Assembly (NCBI GenBank): GCA_024280195.1
Contig: JAJRQP010000290.1
Span: forward strand, 1 to 27,227
Source of the DNA: Bacteroidota bacterium
Lineage (GTDB): Bacteria > Bacteroidota > Bacteroidia > Flavobacteriales_D > Crocinitomicaceae
DNA length: 27,227 bases
Direction: 5' to 3'
Under the pieces are notes generated by a model, which searched no databases, had not been told where the DNA came from, and saw nothing but the letters and a program-made list of their open reading frames with translations. Each line of letters begins with the position of its first letter. The first letter of the stretch is position 1. Below, piece by piece: positions 1-7,713 of this stretch. A program made the translations under genes and the position numbers.

Positions 1-656
1 GTGTAGAAAATCGTTTTATTATCGTTTGCCCAAGTAATTCCACCGGTAGTTTGTTCTATTTCATCTTTAAAAATCTCACCTGTTTCAACGTTTTTTATAG
101 CAATTGTATATTCTCTTCTTGAAACTAGATCGGTAGAATAAGCAAGTAGTTTGTTGTTAGGACTCACACTAGAGCCTCCAACGGCAAAATAAGAATGTCC
201 CTTTGCTAGTTCAGGTTGATTCAAAATAATTTCTTCTTCACCATTACTATCTCCTTTCTTACGGCAATTTAAACCGTAATCTTCTCCCTTTTCAAAACGA
301 GAATAATATAGGTATCCATTCTTAAAAACAGGAACAGACTCATCATCTTGTTTAATTCTAGCAGTTATTTCCTCAAATAATTCTTTTTGAAAACCTTCAG
401 TATGCTTCATCTTAGCTTCTAGGTAGTCATTCTCAGCGTTTAAGTAATCTAAAACATCCTGTGTTTGTGCATCGGGTGTTTCTGCATTTTTTTGCTCATC
501 AGAAAGTCGCATCCAGAAATAATTATCTGCTCTTGTGTCACCATGAGTAGTGATTTTCTTTTCTATTTTTTTTGCAGTTGGTGCTTTAATCATTTTTTCT
601 TTAGTTGTACAGTTTGCCAATAGAATGATAGATAAGGGGAATATTATTTGTTTCAT
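1..656 (-). CDS. ptrB: Oligopeptidase B-like S9A serine peptidase, lipoprotein (N-terminal part only)
   Basis: The frame opens at ATG 656-654 and runs off the left edge, so about 218 codons are visible. The protein starts with a short hydrophobic stretch and a lipobox (LLANC, Cys15), so it should be exported and lipid-anchored. It then enters the propeller domain typical of prolyl oligopeptidase family S9A: motif DNYFWMRL near residues 44-51 and YLNAENDYLEAKM near 71-83 are hallmarks of oligopeptidase B (protease II), which cleaves short peptides after basic residues. The catalytic alpha/beta-hydrolase domain with Ser/Asp/His lies outside the window and cannot be checked. It is transcribed divergently from the O-methyltransferase gene. 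The family call is firm; the exact specificity is inferred. Confidence 0.85.
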   Translation of the reverse strand, partial: MKQIIFPLSIILLANCTTKEKMIKAPTAKKIEKKITTHGDTRADNYFWMRLSDEQKNAETPDAQTQDVLDYLNAENDYLEAKMKHTEGFQKELFEEITARIKQDDESVPVFKNGYLYYSRFEKGEDYGLNCRKKGDSNGEEEIILNQPELAKGHSYFAVGGSSVSPNNKLLAYSTDLVSRREYTIAIKNVETGEIFKDEIEQTTGGITWANDNKTIFY

Positions 657-694
657 AATAAGTATTAAGTTTTAATCTCGTAAGCATACGACAT

Positions 695-702
695 TAAAAG
701 TA
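695..702 (-). promoter_or_regulatory. Possible -7 element for the oligopeptidase gene
   Basis: On the minus strand this reads TACTTTTA, one base from the Bacteroidota -7 consensus TAnnTTTG, 38 nt ahead of the ATG. No convincing -33 TTG was found, so the call is weak. Confidence 0.25.
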
Positions 703-730
703 GTAAAATTAAATGACTGCTTGAAAGAAG

Positions 731-761
731 TTTTTTGTTTTCATTAAATTGAGCATCTTTG
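731..761 (+). promoter_or_regulatory. Bacteroidota-type promoter (-33 TTTTTTG, -7 CATCTTTG)
   Basis: TTTTTTG at 731-737, a 16-nt spacer and CATCTTTG at 754-761 (consensus TAnnTTTG). Transcription would start about 765-768, just ahead of ATG 777. This excludes the in-frame TTG at 759, which lies inside the -7 box, as the start codon. The same layout occurs ahead of the radical SAM gene at 22062-22091. Confidence 0.5.
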
Positions 762-776
762 TCTAAATCTTTCAAT

Positions 777-1418
777 ATGGAATTTATTTCTCAAAAACTT
801 GACGATTACGTTTGTGCTCATACGGAGAATGAACCTGAAATTCTTTATCAATTAAATCGAGAAACACACATGAACGTTTTGCGACCTCGAATGCTAAGTG
901 GTCATTTTCAAGGGCGTGTACTAAGTATGCTTGCTCATATGATTCAACCGAAAAATGTACTGGAAATAGGAACTTATACAGGTTATTCTGCTTTATGCTT
1001 TGCGGAAGGTTTAGTAGAGAATGGAAAGATTACAACCATTGATAAAAACGAAGAACTAGAAGACTTGGTGAATGAGTTTGTAGAAAAAGCAGGTTTTAAG
1101 AATCAAATTGACTGTATTATTGGTGATGCAATGGAAATCATTCCAACGATGGAAGGGGAATTTGATTTGGTATTCATTGATGCGGATAAGGGCAATTATG
1201 TGAATTATTACAACTTGGTGATTGATAAAGTGACAACAGGAGGGTATATCATTGTTGACAATGTTCTTTGGTCAGGAAAAGTAATTGAGGAAGTTGCAAA
1301 GGATGATGTTGATACGCAAACACTAATTGAGCTTAATAAACTCATTCACGAAGACGAAAGGGTGCAAGAAGTTCTTCTTCCTATTCGTGATGGTTTGATG
1401 ATTGTAAGAAAAAAATAG
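777..1418 (+). CDS. SAM-dependent O-methyltransferase, caffeoyl-CoA OMT-like (Methyltransf_3)
   Basis: A 213-residue class I methyltransferase, the usual length for the bacterial Methyltransf_3 / YrrM group. Visible motifs: LEIGTYTG at 62-69 (SAM-binding glycine loop), IDADKGNY at 134-141 and DNVLWSGK at 161-168; the Asp residues of the last two are the usual divalent-metal ligands of cation-dependent catechol-type O-methyltransferases. The physiological substrate is not evident; relatives methylate small catechols or a tRNA hydroxyuridine (TrmR), and the neighbouring tRNA pseudouridine synthase makes a tRNA substrate worth considering. I chose ATG 777 over TTG 759 because the latter lies in the promoter. 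The stop TAG directly abuts the ATG of truC, so the two are probably co-transcribed and translationally coupled. Confidence 0.88.
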   Translation: MEFISQKLDDYVCAHTENEPEILYQLNRETHMNVLRPRMLSGHFQGRVLSMLAHMIQPKNVLEIGTYTGYSALCFAEGLVENGKITTIDKNEELEDLVNEFVEKAGFKNQIDCIIGDAMEIIPTMEGEFDLVFIDADKGNYVNYYNLVIDKVTTGGYIIVDNVLWSGKVIEEVAKDDVDTQTLIELNKLIHEDERVQEVLLPIRDGLMIVRKK

Positions 1419-2093
1419 ATGCTTGAAATTCTTTATCAAGATGAGTACCTGATTGCCATTAATAAACCGCATGGCTTATTGGTACACCGAACGAAGATTG
1501 CCAGAGATGTCGATGAATTTGCTATGCAGTTGCTTCGAGATCAAATTGGTCAAAAAGTATATCCTGCGCATCGACTAGATAGAAAAACGAGTGGTGTTTT
1601 ATTGTTTGCTCTTTCTTCAGAAATAAATACGGTGCTCCAAAAGCAATTCATGAACAAAGAGGTTGAGAAAAAATACATTGCTATTGTTAGAGGGTATACG
1701 GAGAGCAAAGTTGCAATTGATTATCCTCTTACGAACGAAGATGGGAAAACGCAAGAAGCAATTACTCATTTCAAAACCTTGCAAACAACGGAATGTAATT
1801 TTCCTTCAGGCAAGTTTGCTACTTCTCGATATTCTTTGATAGAGGTTAGTCCAGAAACGGGTCGTTTTCATCAGATACGAAAACATTTAGCACATCTTCG
1901 ACATCCTATAATTGGGGATAGACCCCATGGTTGCAATAAGCAGAATAAAATCTTCTTAGAGCGTTTTCAGATGAACTCTATGTTGTTACACGCAAAAGAA
2001 TTATCGTTTCTTCACCCTGTTAATAAAGAACAATTAATCATCGTAGCAGATGCTCATTCTGAGTTTAAAAGAATGAAAAGTGAATTATTTTAA
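1419..2093 (+). CDS. truC: tRNA pseudouridine(65) synthase TruC
   Basis: A 224-residue RluA-family pseudouridine synthase. The opening MLEILYQDE, the HRLDRKTSG motif at 51-59 with catalytic Asp54, and the later GRFHQIRKHLAHLRHPIIGD segment match the TruC subgroup closely, including the numbering of the catalytic Asp in Escherichia coli TruC. It is expected to isomerise uridine 65 in tRNA. There is no S4 domain, as expected for TruC. The start codon follows the upstream stop with no gap, and a signal-peptide hydrolase follows 13 nt after the stop, so the three genes form a likely operon driven from 731-761. Confidence 0.9.
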   Translation: MLEILYQDEYLIAINKPHGLLVHRTKIARDVDEFAMQLLRDQIGQKVYPAHRLDRKTSGVLLFALSSEINTVLQKQFMNKEVEKKYIAIVRGYTESKVAIDYPLTNEDGKTQEAITHFKTLQTTECNFPSGKFATSRYSLIEVSPETGRFHQIRKHLAHLRHPIIGDRPHGCNKQNKIFLERFQMNSMLLHAKELSFLHPVNKEQLIIVADAHSEFKRMKSELF

Positions 2094-2106
2094 CTAAATT
2101 AGAACT

Positions 2107-3195
2107 ATGAAAAATCAAATTACTTACCTCAAACAAGTATTACTTTTCTTCGCAATCAGTTTTGCGTTGAGTTCTTCTGCTCAAAACCGTCCGCAAGAGC
2201 CAAAAGAACCTTTTAATTACCTGTCTGAAGAGGTTTCTTTTGTCAATAGTAATGATGGAGTTAAATTAGTAGGAACCTTAACCTTACCTGAAAATGGATC
2301 TAATTTTCCAGCAGTAGTTTTAATCAGTGGAAGTGGACCTCAAGATAGAAATTCTGATATTTTAAAACATAAACCTTTTTGGGTTATTGCAGATTATTTA
2401 ACGAAGAATGGTGTAGCCGTTTTACGAGTGGATGACAGAGGTGTCGCAAAGTCTGAAGGTGATTATTCGTCAGCTTCTTTGAATGATTTTACAGAAGACA
2501 CTAAAGCTGCTTTAACTTTTTTGAGAACAAGAAAAGAAATAGATGCTAATAAGTTAGGGCTAGTTGGACATAGTTTGGGCGGAGTCATTGCTCCAATAGT
2601 TGCTAGCGAGGATAAAGAAGTTTATTTCATAATTCTTCTTGCTGGAACAGGAATGAGAGGAGATCAATTGATGCTACTTCAGAAGAAATTAATTGAAGAA
2701 AAAATGGGAATGAGTGCCATTGTTGTCGAAAATGGACAGAAAGATATCGGTGGGGCTTATGAAATAATTTTAGCGTCTAAAGAGCATTCTTCTAAAGTTG
2801 AAAAGAAATTAAAGAAGCATTTCAAAGAAACAATGGGAAATCAACTTTCTGCCGACATGATTGCTGCAGTTGCACATCAATTAACTTTTCCTTGGATGTA
2901 CGATTTTATTCGTTTTGATCCTGCAAATGCATTAAAGGAAGTCGATTGTGCTGTTCTTGCCTTAAATGGAGACAAAGATGTGCAGGTTCCGGCAGATGAG
3001 AACTTAAAAATCATTGAAGAAGCATTAAAAGAAGGGGGGAACCAAAATGTCTCTATCCAAAAAATAGAAGGACTGAATCATCTTTTTCAAGAATGTAAAA
3101 CGGGATTACCGCAAGAATACGCGATGATTGAGCAAACATTTTCTCCAGAAGTTTTAGAGATACTGAAAGGCTGGATTTTGAAGCAAACTAAATAA
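2107..3195 (+). CDS. Secreted alpha/beta hydrolase (serine aminopeptidase S33 / S15-like)
   Basis: A 362-residue protein with a Sec signal peptide (hydrophobic 10-24, cleavage likely after SSSA near 25). The alpha/beta-hydrolase core shows GHSLGG at 154-159 with nucleophile Ser156, an acidic residue in NGDKD (Asp291) and the C-terminal His of GLNH (His325), a complete triad. The upstream SGSGPQDRNSD segment (74-84) and VDDRGVAKSEGD are typical of periplasmic hydrolases annotated as esterase or proline iminopeptidase-like in Bacteroidota. A lid region lies between about 180 and 265. Substrate unknown; acyl ester or short peptide hydrolysis in the periplasm is the family expectation. The last 8 nt overlap the convergent chromate transporter gene. 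Confidence 0.83.
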   Translation: MKNQITYLKQVLLFFAISFALSSSAQNRPQEPKEPFNYLSEEVSFVNSNDGVKLVGTLTLPENGSNFPAVVLISGSGPQDRNSDILKHKPFWVIADYLTKNGVAVLRVDDRGVAKSEGDYSSASLNDFTEDTKAALTFLRTRKEIDANKLGLVGHSLGGVIAPIVASEDKEVYFIILLAGTGMRGDQLMLLQKKLIEEKMGMSAIVVENGQKDIGGAYEIILASKEHSSKVEKKLKKHFKETMGNQLSADMIAAVAHQLTFPWMYDFIRFDPANALKEVDCAVLALNGDKDVQVPADENLKIIEEALKEGGNQNVSIQKIEGLNHLFQECKTGLPQEYAMIEQTFSPEVLEILKGWILKQTK

Positions 3196-4324
3196 AACTC
3201 AATCCCCATCCGAGAATACTTCCTAATAGGACAGTAATCATTGCGTTCGACTTCTTCCAACCAAAGGTGAAAGCAAAACTAACTGCTAAAATCAAAGCAG
3301 TTCTCCAATCAATGACTGCCTCAAATCCCATTTCTATCAAGACTTTGAGCATGATAGCAACGGCTGCGATATTCACAGCATCTAAAAACGCAGAGAGGAA
3401 TTTAGACTTTCTCATCTTTGGAATGAGTGGATTGAGAATCAACACAAAAATGAAGGAGGGTAAGAAAATTCCAATCGTTGCTGCAATTGCTCCCCAGAAT
3501 CCAAATAATTGATAACCGATAAAAGTTGCTGTCGACAAAACAGGCCCTGGTGTGAACTGCCCAACGGCAATAGCATCCATTAATTCTGTTCGGGTAAGCA
3601 ATCCTGTTCCAACTAATTCTCCATCTAAAAACGCAAAAAGTACATAACCTGAACCGTAAAGAATTGCTCCAACCTTCAAGAAAATCCAGAAGACTTTGAA
3701 AGCACTCATCTTCGTGACTCCAGCAACGGTTGTTTGTAAAATAAAAAACGGAAGGAATGCTTTTTTATCAGGCTTCGCATCCATCACTTTATTTTTGAAG
3801 TAGAAATAGAGCGCACCGATTATTCCTGCGCCAAGAAGAGCATTAACCTCATTGATTCCTAAGAATCCAACAAGGATAGTCAACGCACCAAGAACCCCTA
3901 ATTCTACGGATTTCAAAGCTTTCTTTCCTAATTTTAGAACTGCGGCCGCGATGATAGCGATGACTGCAGGTTTTATCCCGTAGATGAAGTTTTCGACTTC
4001 TGGAAGTTTCCCGAAATGAACGTAGAGGTAAGCAAGAAAACCAGTGATTACAACTGCAGGAAAAATAAATGCCATACCCGCAACAAATAAACCTGCAAAT
4101 CCAGCTCGTTCATGTCCGCAATGCATAGTCATTTCGGTAGAATTAGGACCGGGAATAAGATTCGTTGCTCCAATTAAATCAAGAAAGTGCTCAGGTGTAA
4201 TCCATTTGCGTTTCTCAACAATTTCTTGTTCCATCATTGCGATGTGTGCAGCTGGACCACCGAAGGCAATCAGACCCATTTTAAAAAATACGCTAGCAAC
4301 TTCTTTGAGCTTCTTTTTCTCCAT
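3188..4324 (-). CDS. chrA: Chromate transporter ChrA (two CHR domains)
   Basis: A 378-residue polytopic membrane protein with two homologous halves, the long-chain form of the CHR superfamily. The first half carries FGGPAAHIAMM at about 21-31 and GPNSTEMTMH at 59-68; the second carries the equivalent GQFTPGPVLSTATFIGYQ. Roughly 10-12 hydrophobic segments are visible. Characterised members export chromate driven by the proton motive force; sulfate or other anion substrates are possible and not decided here. No chrB regulator or other metal-resistance gene is adjacent, so a dedicated chromate-resistance role is uncertain. It is transcribed alone, convergent with the hydrolase and divergent from the threonine aldolase. 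Confidence 0.9.
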   Translation of the reverse strand: MEKKKLKEVASVFFKMGLIAFGGPAAHIAMMEQEIVEKRKWITPEHFLDLIGATNLIPGPNSTEMTMHCGHERAGFAGLFVAGMAFIFPAVVITGFLAYLYVHFGKLPEVENFIYGIKPAVIAIIAAAVLKLGKKALKSVELGVLGALTILVGFLGINEVNALLGAGIIGALYFYFKNKVMDAKPDKKAFLPFFILQTTVAGVTKMSAFKVFWIFLKVGAILYGSGYVLFAFLDGELVGTGLLTRTELMDAIAVGQFTPGPVLSTATFIGYQLFGFWGAIAATIGIFLPSFIFVLILNPLIPKMRKSKFLSAFLDAVNIAAVAIMLKVLIEMGFEAVIDWRTALILAVSFAFTFGWKKSNAMITVLLGSILGWGLSFI

Positions 4325-4370
4325 AGTGCAAAAAAAGTGAATTTTAACAAGCTAGAATCAAATCAAACAT

Positions 4371-4378
4371 TAATTTTA
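4371..4378 (+). promoter_or_regulatory. Possible -7 element for threonine aldolase
   Basis: TAATTTTA, one mismatch to TAnnTTTG, 17 nt before the ATG at 4396. The -33 element is not clear. Confidence 0.28.
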
Positions 4379-4395
4379 GGTTAAATAACTGAACA

Positions 4396-5415
4396 ATGAT
4401 TGATTTTAGAAGTGATACCGTTACAAAGCCTTCCAAAGAAATGAAGGATGCCATGTTCGCAGCACCTGTTGGAGATGATGTTTTTAATGAAGACCCATCA
4501 ATTAATGAGTTGCAAGAATATGCTGCTAAGTTATTTGGAATGGAGGATGCGATTTATTGCTCATCTGGAACGCAGACTAATCAGATTGCTATAAATATTC
4601 ATGCAAAACCAGGAGGAGAGGTGATTACTCATGAAGAATCACACATCTACAAGTATGAGGGAGGAGGAATTGCTAAAAACACAGGAGCGTCTGTTCGATT
4701 GTTGCGAGGAAACAGAGGAAGATTGAATTTAGAGGATGTTACGAAGTGGGTTAATCCAGATGATATCCATTTACCCGTTACTCAACTAGTTAGCCTAGAG
4801 GATACATCTAATCGTGGAGGAGGAGCCATTTATGATTTTGAAGAAATAAAAAAGATCAGTAGTTTTTGCAGAGAGAATAAGATGCCTATTCATTTGGATG
4901 GAGCAAGGTTAATGAATGCAATGATTGAAAATAAAATTGATTTAAAAGAATACGCTTCTCAATTTGATTCTATTTCTCTTTGTCTTTCGAAAGGCTTAGG
5001 CGCTCCAGTTGGTTCTTTGCTAATCGGAAAGAAGACATTCATCAAAGATGCTCGCAGGGTTCGAAAAGTTTTTGGTGGAGGAATGCGCCAAGCAGGAATC
5101 ATTGCTGCAGGAGGTTTGTTTGCATTAAAGAACAATGTGGATCGATTGGCAGAAGATCACAAACATGCAAAAGTATTAGAAGCTACGTTGAATGAATTGC
5201 CATGGGTGGATAGCGTTCTCGGTGTGGAAACAAACATTGTGGTCGTGAATTTGAAAAATGCAAGTGATAGAGATCCAATCATTGCTAAACTAGATGAGCA
5301 AGGTGTAAAAATAGTTGCCTTTGGTCCTGATATGTTACGTTTCGTTACTCATCTTGATATCAGTTCTTCGGATATTGACCAAACAATTAGTATCTTGAAG
5401 AAAATTGAACTGTGA
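4396..5415 (+). CDS. ltaE: Low-specificity L-threonine aldolase
   Basis: A 339-residue fold-type I PLP enzyme. It opens with the diagnostic MIDFRSDTVTKPS, has HLDGAR at 166-171 (Asp contacts the PLP pyridine nitrogen) and the Schiff-base lysine in CLSKGLGAPVGS, Lys199. It cleaves L-threonine or allo-threonine to glycine and acetaldehyde in the cytoplasm, and can support glycine supply or threonine degradation. Length and motifs are standard, with no sign of damage. The stop overlaps the GTG start of the next gene (GTGA, 5412-5415), so the downstream lipoprotein is probably translated by coupling from this message. Confidence 0.92.
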   Translation: MIDFRSDTVTKPSKEMKDAMFAAPVGDDVFNEDPSINELQEYAAKLFGMEDAIYCSSGTQTNQIAINIHAKPGGEVITHEESHIYKYEGGGIAKNTGASVRLLRGNRGRLNLEDVTKWVNPDDIHLPVTQLVSLEDTSNRGGGAIYDFEEIKKISSFCRENKMPIHLDGARLMNAMIENKIDLKEYASQFDSISLCLSKGLGAPVGSLLIGKKTFIKDARRVRKVFGGGMRQAGIIAAGGLFALKNNVDRLAEDHKHAKVLEATLNELPWVDSVLGVETNIVVVNLKNASDRDPIIAKLDEQGVKIVAFGPDMLRFVTHLDISSSDIDQTISILKKIEL

Positions 5416-6002
5416 TTAGAATCGTTTTTATAACAATCATTATCGTGTCCTCGCTTGTTGCTTGCAATAAAGCAAAAGAAGAGGTCATTGATTTGAAGGA
5501 CATCATTGCAGAATCTGATCGATACAAAGAAGTTGATGAAATTGTAGAAGTTAATGATGCTATTATCGATTCTGCACAACTCGTGCTCCAGTCTTTTTCG
5601 GAGAATGGAATTGACGCAAATTCACTTTCTGTTGTAAAGAAAAGTTTATTCCCTGATAGATTTGGTCCAGAACACACTAATAAGTATCTTCTTGAAAATG
5701 AGCTCGATACGATTAGGTATTTCAACTGGAAGTATACTGATTCTTCAAAAACAGTGAATGCCTTTTTTAATTGGATGGACAATTTTGGAAAGAAAAGAAA
5801 ATCTCTTTTTATTGGAGAAGAAAAGAACCTGCAGAAAGAACCTTTCCTCTTATTTGTGGGCGATACTTCGTTAATTTTTATAGAAGCAAAAGAGTCACTT
5901 AATCGAAAAGAATGGGAGTCTTTTCTGAAATTTAAAGGTTATCCAGGCGATTGGAATTACATCCTCCAACAAGGGAAATGGGGAAAGGTAAAATGGGATT
6001 AA
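5412..6002 (+). CDS. Small lipoprotein of unknown function
   Basis: A 196-residue protein I cannot assign to a family. It starts at GTG 5412 inside the stop of ltaE; this is the only start that retains the whole signal sequence, a hydrophobic run ending in the lipobox SLVAC with Cys18. The mature part is acidic and lysine-rich, mostly helical-looking in its first half, with aromatic-rich segments near the C terminus (WNYILQQGKWGKVKWD). It should be anchored in a membrane facing the periplasm or the cell surface. Its only context is coupling to threonine aldolase, with no evident functional link. It converges with the TerB/J gene 27 nt downstream. Confidence 0.78.
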   Translation: MIRIVFITIIIVSSLVACNKAKEEVIDLKDIIAESDRYKEVDEIVEVNDAIIDSAQLVLQSFSENGIDANSLSVVKKSLFPDRFGPEHTNKYLLENELDTIRYFNWKYTDSSKTVNAFFNWMDNFGKKRKSLFIGEEKNLQKEPFLLFVGDTSLIFIEAKESLNRKEWESFLKFKGYPGDWNYILQQGKWGKVKWD

Positions 6003-6028
6003 CTGGTTAGGTTCAAGTCTTGTTTTAA

Positions 6029-6817
6029 TTATCCAATCAACTTCTCTAACACCTCATACGCTTTTTGAATCGTAATAAACTTAGCTTGAGCAATTTTTTG
6101 TTGCTCTTTCGATTCATTATGAAACCTGTCAGGGTGATGTAGTTTTACCAATTTCCGATATGCTTTTTTTATGGTTTCCATAGTAGCAGTCGTTGGCACA
6201 CCAATAATATCACAACAAATTTCCTTCTGATTCGGTCGGACTTTTGCATCTTCCGATTCTCTCCATTCATTCCTTCTAGATTCGTCAAAATTAGATTGAT
6301 ACATGGCAATAATTCCATCTAACTCTTTGTCTGTTACTTTTAATTCTTTAACAATTGTTCTCAATGATGTTATTTCTTTCTGAGAGAATTTTCCATCGAT
6401 GATACAGAGTCCACACAGAAAATAGACAATTTGCAGATGGTCTTTCTTTTTGAAATGATAGTTGGCCATCCATTTCCCAAAAGATGAAACATTAATAGGC
6501 GTTGTGTATGCTTTATTGATCGATTCTCGAAAGTTATAATAGCCTTCAGGGAAATGCTGATGGAAATATTCTAAAACATATTTTAATTTATCTTTGGAGT
6601 GGCCTTTGTCGCCTTTCATCATTTCTGCTGCTAAAACTATATAGGCTTCAATTAAGTTGTCTTCATTTTTAGAATTCAACCAGCTAAATTTTATTGCTTT
6701 TTTACCTGTGCCAGAGCGAAAGAATAGTATCAGCACAACATTTATTGTAATAAAAAACACTAATTCTAGAAAGGTTTTACTTGCTGATTCGCGGAGAATG
6801 ATATTTAAGTCTATCAT
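6029..6817 (-). CDS. Membrane-anchored TerB/J-domain protein (DjlA-like), copy 2
   Basis: A 262-residue protein with one N-terminal membrane helix (about 16-33) followed by basic residues, a TerB-like helical domain (about 55-175, with IDGKFSQKE at 140-148) and a C-terminal J domain (about 200-262) carrying the HPD motif at 228-230. This order matches DjlA, an inner-membrane co-chaperone whose J domain stimulates DnaK ATPase in the cytoplasm. The start ATG overlaps the stop of the upstream paralogue by 4 nt (ATGA), so the pair is co-translated. Its J domain is nearly identical to that of its neighbour around HHPDRFHNESK and the KFI.IQKAYE helix, while the N-terminal parts have diverged, as expected for an old tandem duplication. 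Confidence 0.82.
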   Translation of the reverse strand: MIDLNIILRESASKTFLELVFFITINVVLILFFRSGTGKKAIKFSWLNSKNEDNLIEAYIVLAAEMMKGDKGHSKDKLKYVLEYFHQHFPEGYYNFRESINKAYTTPINVSSFGKWMANYHFKKKDHLQIVYFLCGLCIIDGKFSQKEITSLRTIVKELKVTDKELDGIIAMYQSNFDESRRNEWRESEDAKVRPNQKEICCDIIGVPTTATMETIKKAYRKLVKLHHPDRFHNESKEQQKIAQAKFITIQKAYEVLEKLIG

Positions 6818-7662
6818 CGTACCATTTCTAAATATTCATATGCTTTCTGAATCTTAATGAATTTCGACTTTGCAATTTCTTGTTGTGCCTTTGATTCATT
6901 ATGAAAACGATCAGGGTGATGTATTTTTACCATTTTCCGATAAGCTTTTTTTATTTCTATAAAACTAACATTTTCTGAAACACCTAAGATTTGACAATTA
7001 ATGCTTCTTTTTGATAATGTTCTAGCTCTTGTTTTAGTCCTAAATTTATTTTCAGAATGAGCGCTAGATTGAGTTTTTCTTTGGGAACTCTTTGAATGAC
7101 TTCCCGTTTTCTGATACATAGCAATAACACTTTGAAATTCTCTCGATGAAATTTTAAGAGAGAATGCAATTTTTTCCAGCAATTGTAATTCAGAAGGTAT
7201 GATTCTTCCATCAACCATGCAGATTCCTGCTAGAAAATACAGAATCTGAATTCGTTGACTTTTCTTTCTAACTTTAGCATTCAACCAGCTAGAAACGGCT
7301 TTTAATTGATCGGGGTTTTTATATGCAGATGTGAGTGATGCTCTAAAATCATAATCACTGGCTTTGAAGTGTTTCCTGAAATGGGAAGAAATAAATTGAA
7401 TTTTCTCCCGAACATTATTTCTGTCTTTAGCGATAAGTTGTGCAGCCAGATAAATGTACGCTTCCAATAAGTTATCACGAGAATAGGGGAGTGTGTTATC
7501 AAAAATACCGACCGACCAATCGTGATTCATTTTCTTTGCCTTCAGCCAATAGATAGCGGCAAAAATGAAAGGCAAAGATGCCCAAAACAAAACAGATATG
7601 CCATTACTATCATCAGTAACACTTTTATTCGTAAAGGGATATTGAAGAATGATTTCAATCAT
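6814..7662 (-). CDS. Membrane-anchored TerB/J-domain protein (DjlA-like), copy 1
   Basis: A 282-residue paralogue of the next gene with the same architecture: N-terminal hydrophobic helix (about 23-40), TerB-like domain (about 65-182, MVDGRIIPSE), a Ser/Arg/Lys-rich linker (about 185-220) and a C-terminal J domain with HPD at 249-251. It is expected to recruit and activate DnaK at the inner membrane. I place the start at ATG 7662 rather than the in-frame TTG at 7692: the ten extra codons would be encoded by the terminator hairpin of the upstream gene and would put charged residues nowhere useful. The linker is longer than in copy 2. The client of the pair is unknown. Confidence 0.82.
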   Translation of the reverse strand: MIEIILQYPFTNKSVTDDSNGISVLFWASLPFIFAAIYWLKAKKMNHDWSVGIFDNTLPYSRDNLLEAYIYLAAQLIAKDRNNVREKIQFISSHFRKHFKASDYDFRASLTSAYKNPDQLKAVSSWLNAKVRKKSQRIQILYFLAGICMVDGRIIPSELQLLEKIAFSLKISSREFQSVIAMYQKTGSHSKSSQRKTQSSAHSENKFRTKTRARTLSKRSINCQILGVSENVSFIEIKKAYRKMVKIHHPDRFHNESKAQQEIAKSKFIKIQKAYEYLEMVR

Positions 7663-7670
7663 AACAGATA

Positions 7671-7678
7671 CGAAATTA
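7671..7678 (-). promoter_or_regulatory. Possible -7 element for the TerB/J pair
   Basis: Reads TAATTTCG on the minus strand (TAnnTTTG with one mismatch), 8 nt before ATG 7662 and right after the terminator. A proper -33 TTG at the usual distance is missing, so confidence is low. Confidence 0.3.
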
Positions 7679-7708
7679 AAAATCCTACCCAAATTGAGTA
7701 GGATTTTT
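7679..7708 (-). terminator. Intrinsic terminator after the DUF4294 gene
   Basis: A perfect 10-bp stem (AAAATCCTAC with GTAGGATTTT) and 9-nt loop located 5 nt after the DUF4294 stop, ending in a T run on the minus strand. It separates DUF4294 from the TerB/J pair. Confidence 0.8.
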
Positions 7709-7713
7709 CACGA

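Noticed and set aside
759..776. TTG start for the O-methyltransferase
   Set aside because: The codon is part of the -7 promoter box, and ATG 777 gives the normal family N terminus.
3188..4324. chrA as part of a chromate-resistance island
   Set aside because: No chrB, mobile element or composition change; it sits among housekeeping genes.
4044..4384. Plus-strand open frames over chrA
   Set aside because: Antisense shadows of a well-conserved transporter, with no family resemblance and no promoter.
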